Assembly (NCBI GenBank): GCA_017531225.1
Contig: JAFXLL010000012.1
Coordinates: 124,001 to 188,000 of the forward strand
Reading direction: 5' to 3'
DNA length: 64,000 nt
From: Bacteroidales bacterium
GTDB lineage: Bacteria > Bacteroidota > Bacteroidia > Bacteroidales > F082
Both the position numbers and the translations under genes were made by a program. Positions 58,892 to 64,000 of the stretch are shown here, in pieces (within the stretch, counting starts at the first letter, position 1; each line of letters starts with the position of its first letter). The notes beneath the pieces are model-generated. The model was not told where the DNA came from. It saw nothing but the letters and a program-made list of their open reading frames with translations, and did not search any database.

Positions 58892-61459
58892 ATGGAAAAA
58901 AACATTGCAAATATATCGCCCAACAACTCGGAGGATCTTACGTTCCTTGAGGAAGGTGCCAACACTGGCATCCAATTTAAGGATGTGTTGGTCCTTCTTA
59001 TCCGCAACCTTCCGTGGTTCATCATCTGTGCTGCAATCGGTGCAGGCATTGCCTATTACAAGGTGAAGGGTGAGGAGCGAATCTACTCCAGTTCGGCCAC
59101 TATTATGCTCAAGTCGGGCAGTAGCGGTGGTTCTGAATCGTTGCGCTCATCTGCCCTCATCAATGAGTTCTCGGGACAAGGAGTGGCCTTGACTTCCATT
59201 AGCAATGAGATGATCATCATCAAGTCGCAAACCTTGATGGAAAGCGTTGTGAGAAGGTTGAACCTCAATACCATGTATTCCTACAACACCCGTTTGGCCA
59301 AGCGTAACAAGGTGCTGTATAAGGATTCGCCAGTGGAGGTGTCATTCCCGGAAGCGAACGAACAGCTCTCGGCTACCTTAATCGTGACGCCCCAAGATAC
59401 TGCTACAGTGATTCTTTCAGCTTTCCAAGGGAATGAGGAATTGCCCAAAATGACTGTTCATGTGGGTGATGTGGTCAACACCCCGGTGGGTAAGGTGAAA
59501 GTTGAATACACATGGTATTACAATGATGGTTTCAATGGGATATCTATTCATGTACAGCGTTTGCCAGTAGCAATTGTGGCAGCAAGATACCGCAATGCCA
59601 TCTACGTAGGTGCCGATGATGAACGTAAAAACACGATCTTAAACCTCTCGCTGTCCGATACGTCACCGACCCGTGCCGCTGACGTGCTTAACACCCTGAT
59701 CGAAGTGTATAACGAAGACTCTATGGAGGACCAAAAGCGCATTCTGAAATACTCTTCGAAGTATATCGATGAACGTATTGCTTACCTCGATAGCGATTTG
59801 GATTCCATCTCACAACAAATGGTCAGTTTCCAGCAACGTCACAATATCATCGACGTACATGCCTTTGGCGAATCGTATCTGGCATCGAGCGTGGAGTTTT
59901 CCGAAGAGTTGAAGAATCTGGAATTCCAAAAGGGATTGACCGAGTATTTGTTGGATTATGTCGTTAGCAATGAGGAACACGATTTGATTCCCAGTAATAT
60001 GGGTTTGTCGGGAAAGTCGGCCGAGATGATCGACAAATACAATGAGATGGTGCTCCAGCTGAATAGGTACAAGCAAGCGGGCACGATGAACAACCCCAAC
60101 GCCCAGGCCAAATTGACGGAACTGATAACACTGGAGAGCAGCGTGGAAGAATCGTTACGGTCCTATCTAGGTGAATTGAATACCCGTATTGCATCGGCAT
60201 CCAGAGGCCGTCAGATGGCTAATGCGCAGGTGCAGTCAGTTCCTGTGGAACAATTGCGTGTGAAGGACATTGAAAGTAAGAAACAAATCAAGGAAGGACT
60301 GTTGCTTGCCATGCTCACCAAACGTGAAGAGCTCCTTATGAATGAACCAAAGATTGAAGCCTCGGCCAAGGTGATTGACCAGGCGTGGCCGAACTATTCG
60401 CCCATTGCACCACAGCCAAAGAAAGCGGTGACCAGAGGTATCATGATCGGGTTGCTGATTCCAATCATAGTGATTGTTCTGAAGCGTCTACTTGATACCA
60501 GAGTTCATTTCCGCGGCGATGTGGAAAGGCTGACAAAGACGACGTTCTTGGGAGAAATTCCTTTGAAGGAGGATGCCAAGGACCATGCTATCGTGGTTAG
60601 GGAAAATGGTCGTGACTCAATATCGGAGGCTTTCCGTTTGGTACGTTCCAATCTGGAATATATGAAAAAACAGGATATCAAAGGAGGGCAGGTGGTGATG
60701 TTTACCTCGTTTGTGGTGGCATCTGGTAAGACTTTTATCTCCACCAATCTTGCTACCAGCTTTGCTTTGGCCAACAAAAAAGTAGTATTGGTTGACCTTG
60801 ACATTCGTAAAGGTACCATCAATAAGGTGTTTGGCGTGAAGCCTCGGACAGGTGTGTCGAACTTCCTCTCAGGTGCGGTGGATTCAGTGGAGGAACTGAT
60901 CAACCCAGACCTGATTGTGCAGAACATGGATGTGGTGTTCTCTGGTCCCGTGCCTCCCAACCCCGCTGAATTGTTGATGAGCAACAGGTTGGAAGAGATG
61001 GTCGACTATCTGCGCCAACATTATGATTATGTATTCCTTGATAATGTGCCTCTTGGCATTGTTGCAGACCCGGAGATTGTAAAACGTGTCGTGGATACCA
61101 CCGTGTTTGTGATTAGGGCAAATAAGACCGACAAACGCCTGGTTTCGGAGCTTGACAGGATTTATAAGGCCGATAAGTTCCCGAACCTTTCAGTGGTCCT
61201 TAATTCTGTGAAGTACAAGAAACGTAGATCATACGGCTATGGCGGTTACGGATACGGCTATGGTTATGGCTACGGATACGGCTATGGTTATGGCTACGGA
61301 TACGGCTACGGCTACGGCGGCTACGGCTACGGAGGTTATGGTTATGGCGGCTATGGCTATGGTAATGAAGAGGAGGAAGGTGAAAAGAAGAAAAAACATG
61401 GCTCGAAGCACCGTCGGCACCATCATCACCATCATATTGAACCCAGCCAAGACGATTGA
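58892..61459 (+). CDS. wzc: polysaccharide co-polymerase and tyrosine autokinase (Wzc-like)
   Basis: The 855-residue protein has an N-terminal Wzz domain with TM1 at about residues 35-55 (LPWFIICAAIGAGIAYYKV). A long coiled periplasmic region follows, then TM2 near 515 (IMIGLLIPIIVIVLK). The cytoplasmic BY-kinase domain carries Walker A FVVASGKTFIS (about 605), Walker A-prime VVLVDLDIRKG and Walker B YVFLDNVPLG. The tail is exceptional: about 44 residues of alternating Tyr-Gly (781-824), then an acidic and lysine stretch and a run of histidines. Tyrosine-rich tails are autophosphorylated in this family and control chain length. Translation starts at 58892. Confidence 0.95.
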   Translation: MEKNIANISPNNSEDLTFLEEGANTGIQFKDVLVLLIRNLPWFIICAAIGAGIAYYKVKGEERIYSSSATIMLKSGSSGGSESLRSSALINEFSGQGVALTSISNEMIIIKSQTLMESVVRRLNLNTMYSYNTRLAKRNKVLYKDSPVEVSFPEANEQLSATLIVTPQDTATVILSAFQGNEELPKMTVHVGDVVNTPVGKVKVEYTWYYNDGFNGISIHVQRLPVAIVAARYRNAIYVGADDERKNTILNLSLSDTSPTRAADVLNTLIEVYNEDSMEDQKRILKYSSKYIDERIAYLDSDLDSISQQMVSFQQRHNIIDVHAFGESYLASSVEFSEELKNLEFQKGLTEYLLDYVVSNEEHDLIPSNMGLSGKSAEMIDKYNEMVLQLNRYKQAGTMNNPNAQAKLTELITLESSVEESLRSYLGELNTRIASASRGRQMANAQVQSVPVEQLRVKDIESKKQIKEGLLLAMLTKREELLMNEPKIEASAKVIDQAWPNYSPIAPQPKKAVTRGIMIGLLIPIIVIVLKRLLDTRVHFRGDVERLTKTTFLGEIPLKEDAKDHAIVVRENGRDSISEAFRLVRSNLEYMKKQDIKGGQVVMFTSFVVASGKTFISTNLATSFALANKKVVLVDLDIRKGTINKVFGVKPRTGVSNFLSGAVDSVEELINPDLIVQNMDVVFSGPVPPNPAELLMSNRLEEMVDYLRQHYDYVFLDNVPLGIVADPEIVKRVVDTTVFVIRANKTDKRLVSELDRIYKADKFPNLSVVLNSVKYKKRRSYGYGGYGYGYGYGYGYGYGYGYGYGYGYGGYGYGGYGYGGYGYGNEEEEGEKKKKHGSKHRRHHHHHHIEPSQDD
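61232..61363 (+). repeat. tandem TAYGGN repeat encoding the Tyr-Gly tail of Wzc
   Basis: The stretch of roughly 22 TAYGGN hexamers is arranged partly as longer units alternating GGCTAC, GGATAC and GGTTATGG. Every hexamer keeps the Tyr-Gly reading frame. Repeat length could change by slippage without frameshift because the unit is a multiple of three. Confidence 0.8.
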
Positions 61460-61464
61460 TTGCA

Positions 61465-62205
61465 ATGGTATTACGATCGCTGTTTATTTGTAGGGCAACC
61501 TTACCCGAAGGCTTTTTCGAAGGTGCGTGCGATATGCATTCGCACCTTCTGCCAGGAGTGGACGATGGTTTCCCGACTGTTGAGAAAACTTTGGAAGGCT
61601 TGGCTTTGATGGAGCGTTATGGTTTCAAGAAATTGAAAATGACGCCTCATTTTATGAAAGACTATCCTCAAAACACAAAGCTGGTTATTGAGGAAAAGTT
61701 CAAGGCGTTTTGCCAGGATCATGGGAACAATGTCGGTGTCGAGCTTTCGCTTGGTGGAGAGTATATGTTGGATTCATGTTTCTTGGATCGGTGTGCTGAA
61801 GGCTTTCTTACGCTTGACAAGGAGAAGACGTTGGTGCTGTGTGAGACGTCATACATGATGGCCGATCCCCAAATGAAGGAAATGATTTATGAGGTTATGC
61901 TGAAAGGATACCAGCCGGTGATGGCGCATCCTGAACGGTATAATTACGCCTCCATGCCTCTCTATAATCGATGGAAAGAGAAAGATTACCTGTTTCAGCT
62001 GAACCTGCTATCATTGGCTGGTGCTTATGGCGATCCCGCAAAAATGAAGGCGCATGAGTTACTGAATGAAGGCTTGTATGACTATGTGGGTAGCGACCTT
62101 CACAGGATTGAGAATGTGGACCGTATGATATCCGCAATCCGCTTGTCAACCAAGGAAACGGATCGGTTGCTGCAATTGTTTGAAAACAACAAACAGCTGG
62201 ATTAG
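61465..62205 (+). CDS. PHP-type tyrosine-protein phosphatase (CpsB/YwqE-like)
   Basis: The 246-residue protein has the PHP metal motif DMHSHLLPGVDDG (residues about 24-36). MTPHFMKDYPQNT, LSLGGEYMLD, PVMAHPERYNY and GSDLHRIENVDRM supply the remaining metal residues. CpsB-type enzymes dephosphorylate the tyrosine tail of the partner kinase, which here is the adjacent Wzc with its Tyr-Gly tail. The chosen ATG at 61465 follows Wzc by five bases; a TTG at 61456 would overlap it. It ends four bases into the convergent patatin gene. Confidence 0.93.
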   Translation: MVLRSLFICRATLPEGFFEGACDMHSHLLPGVDDGFPTVEKTLEGLALMERYGFKKLKMTPHFMKDYPQNTKLVIEEKFKAFCQDHGNNVGVELSLGGEYMLDSCFLDRCAEGFLTLDKEKTLVLCETSYMMADPQMKEMIYEVMLKGYQPVMAHPERYNYASMPLYNRWKEKDYLFQLNLLSLAGAYGDPAKMKAHELLNEGLYDYVGSDLHRIENVDRMISAIRLSTKETDRLLQLFENNKQLD

Positions 62206-64000
62206 AAGCTGTAGCCTAACGAGAAATACACACTGAATTGATTCGTGATATTTGACCATTGAGCCGTCAAGGCGATGGGACCAATGACACTGTTGTAGGC
62301 ATAACGAAGCCCCGCACCCGAGAAAAATCGGGCTTGTGGGGTTATTTTTTTGTCCAGAAAATCACATGCGCACAAAATGTTGTAGGTTCCCGTTATGTAA
62401 TGCTTGCCTAAGAAATTGTAACGCAAGTCGAAACGCAACACGGTGGCGAATTCGCTGGTCTCTTCCAAATGACTCACCCCGATGAATGGTATCTGTTGGT
62501 CGAAATGACGTCCTGGGATATCGCCTCCAATGAAATTGAGTAGATTGGCGTAGGAATCGCATCCAACGGCCAGACGGCTGTATAGCTGTGGACTGATGGT
62601 GAATCGGCCATTACCGGGAGTGATATAGTGCTCATAGGAAATCCCAATATCTTTTGCAGAAGCATTGTTCTGATTCGGGTCAAATTGCATGTGGGCACTG
62701 ATTGTTGTTCTTAAGCCTTTGCGCGCGAAATAGCTGTGGTCAAGATTGTCGTACTTGAGGTTGATGAAAGGTCCATACAGCTGGTTGTCGTAAAATGTAG
62801 AAGAGGCTTGGTCGAAGTTGGTGGCGGAATAGGAGAATCCAAGTTCTGTATTCATGTTTAGAATTTGGAACTGGGAGATGTAGAAAGCAAAGCGGTTTTG
62901 CGAATAATACAAATTGGCGTTTTTCCGTGTGTCTTTGATCATCATTTTGAAGTTCTGGCTTCGGTAATCGTAGGCAATGTTGAAGTTGGCTACTGGGATC
63001 AAGGAGTAGGTGGCGGTTAAGTTGAATCGTGGACTGTAGCTGAGTCTTCCGGTAAGATTGAGTTTGAAACCTGAGAGGCGTTTTTCATTGATGCCGAGAT
63101 TGATCTGCATGGCGGCGCCTTCTTCAGTATCAAATCGAGTGCCAATGCCAATCATGTGGGGAAGCGTTGGCTTGAAGTCGAGTACAAGCCGATAGGTCTT
63201 AGTGTCTTCGCCAGGAATTTTCATGTCGCTCTCATAGAGATTGTAGGTAATATCGTTGAAAGCGCCTGTGCCTCGGTAGATATCGATGGCTTTCTCAATG
63301 TCTTCTAACGAGATGTACTTGCCGACTTCCAATCCGCCTTTTTTGATAAGCCATTGGGTTTGTACCGATCCTACTTGGTTGATGGTGATGGTGCTGACAA
63401 AGACGGGGTTGTCTTCCAGTTTCTTTGCTTTTGGAGCTTGCAGCGTCTTGCTGACACTATGTCCTGCCTGTTCGTCGACGTATTGCTTGATGCGGAGCAA
63501 TTGTTCATGGTTTTGGGCTGCTCGCTCATAACCTCGTCTCACCAAGGTGTCGATGGCGTCGGGCGTGAAACTCAGCGTGCCGTAGCCAGTGATGTCAGGG
63601 TCCAGATAGACGGTGCAGAGTTTCTGATTTGCTTCTCGTTTCATGCTTACGGCGTTGGTTACCACATAGTCTAAGACATCGGGTAGGGAAGGGATTTCTT
63701 CAAGAGTTTTCTCATTCTTGTCGGAGACTTCCACGCCAATGATGATGTCGGCGCCCATGTGGTGAAGCACGTCGGCCGGGAAGTTGTTGACGAGGCCGCC
63801 GTCTACGAGTACTCTGCCATCAATCTTGACGGGAGAGAACACGCCGGGGATAGCCATACTGGCACGCATGGCATTAGGTACGCTGCCGTGACGTATGTCG
63901 ATTTCCTTACCGGTAGCGATGTCAGTGGCGACACAGGCGAAGGGGATGGGCAGGTCGTTGAAGTCGATCTCTTCCTGATAACCAATGCAAAGGTCGTTGA
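62202..64000 (-). CDS. patatin-like phospholipase with Omp85-like barrel (5' end outside window)
   Basis: The frame is open to the window end, so the N-terminus and the GxSxG nucleophile lie beyond 64000. Visible are CVATDIATGKEIDI, the patatin motif MRASMAIPGVFSPVKIDG and the catalytic Asp in VLVDGGLVNNFPADVLHHMG. A POTRA-like domain (VFVSTITINQVGSVQTQWLI ... IYRGTGAFNDITYNLYES) and a C-terminal beta-barrel ending in FSLGYSF, a typical outer-membrane terminal strand, follow. This layout matches PlpD-like type V-related phospholipases and the Bacteroidota RssA-Omp85 fusions. It faces the CpsB gene and their stops overlap by three bases. Confidence 0.92.
   Translation of the reverse strand, partial: NDLCIGYQEEIDFNDLPIPFACVATDIATGKEIDIRHGSVPNAMRASMAIPGVFSPVKIDGRVLVDGGLVNNFPADVLHHMGADIIIGVEVSDKNEKTLEEIPSLPDVLDYVVTNAVSMKREANQKLCTVYLDPDITGYGTLSFTPDAIDTLVRRGYERAAQNHEQLLRIKQYVDEQAGHSVSKTLQAPKAKKLEDNPVFVSTITINQVGSVQTQWLIKKGGLEVGKYISLEDIEKAIDIYRGTGAFNDITYNLYESDMKIPGEDTKTYRLVLDFKPTLPHMIGIGTRFDTEEGAAMQINLGINEKRLSGFKLNLTGRLSYSPRFNLTATYSLIPVANFNIAYDYRSQNFKMMIKDTRKNANLYYSQNRFAFYISQFQILNMNTELGFSYSATNFDQASSTFYDNQLYGPFINLKYDNLDHSYFARKGLRTTISAHMQFDPNQNNASAKDIGISYEHYITPGNGRFTISPQLYSRLAVGCDSYANLLNFIGGDIPGRHFDQQIPFIGVSHLEETSEFATVLRFDLRYNFLGKHYITGTYNILCACDFLDKKITPQARFFSGAGLRYAYNSVIGPIALTAQWSNITNQFSVYFSLGYSF

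Noticed and set aside
61232-61363. Short regular repeats that might suggest a CRISPR-like array
   Set aside because: There are no spacers; the repeats are codon repeats of the Tyr-Gly tail within wzc.

Overview
The window comes from a Bacteroidota chromosome, most likely an uncultured gut- or rumen-type Bacteroidales. Four lines of evidence point there: at least ten TAnnTTTG-type -7 promoter elements with almost no Shine-Dalgarno sequences; type IX secretion (T9SS) cargo with C-terminal sorting domains; a PorX regulator and a PorD/DUF4835 protein; and the Bacteroidota gene order bamD - rpoZ-like - DUF4835 - recN. No rRNA, tRNA, CRISPR array, integrase or transposase was seen. No gap between genes exceeds 300 bases; the largest is about 184 bases (23261-23444).

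Region 1 (1-11.6 kb, plus strand) holds cell-surface proteins: the 3' end of a large beta-sandwich protein, an exported protein of unknown function, a thrombospondin-type-3-repeat protein, a 1752-residue T9SS adhesin, and two tandem, related T9SS proteins. Base composition changes sharply inside this block. GC-rich sequence at 1 to about 700 and from about 5.7 kb onward flanks an AT-richer segment. The domains on the two sides look like the two halves of one known large-protein architecture.

Region 2 (11.6-29 kb) is housekeeping. It contains an AAA/DUF4143 ATPase, rsmE, a DUF4159 protein, and a minus-strand run bamD-rpoZ-porD-recN with coaBC missing from its usual place. Next come a T9SS-exported M14 carboxypeptidase with dapA and a DUF6913-like gene, an MBL hydrolase, a small HTH protein, an HD phosphohydrolase, porX, tsaE, aroB and aroA. 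aroA carries an in-frame palindromic repeat and an AT-rich 3' end.

Region 3 (29-62.2 kb, plus strand) is a long surface-polysaccharide locus of tightly overlapping genes. It starts with a LutA-like Fe-S protein, wbpD and wbpE. These are followed by an initiating sugar transferase, a Wzm/Wzt ABC exporter and a phosphoribosyltransferase-HAD fusion. The body has many glycosyltransferases (GT2, GT4, GT32, GT-D, DUF616, DUF354, GINT1-like), a WbpP-type epimerase, and sugar-modifying acetyltransferases, deacetylases and FemAB/GNAT proteins. A Wza/Wzc/CpsB export-control module with its own promoter closes the locus. One GT2 gene (37.7-38.4 kb) is broken by an internal deletion and frameshifts.

Region 4 (62.2 kb to the end, minus strand) is the 3' part of a patatin-Omp85-like outer membrane phospholipase.

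A plausible working picture is as follows. PorX controls T9SS, which exports the surface adhesins and the carboxypeptidase. The WbpD/WbpE sugar pathway and the ABC-exported polysaccharide could supply the glycolipid that anchors T9SS cargo, as described for Porphyromonas. The Wza/Wzc/CpsB module handles capsule or exopolysaccharide. This link is inferred from gene content and was not tested.
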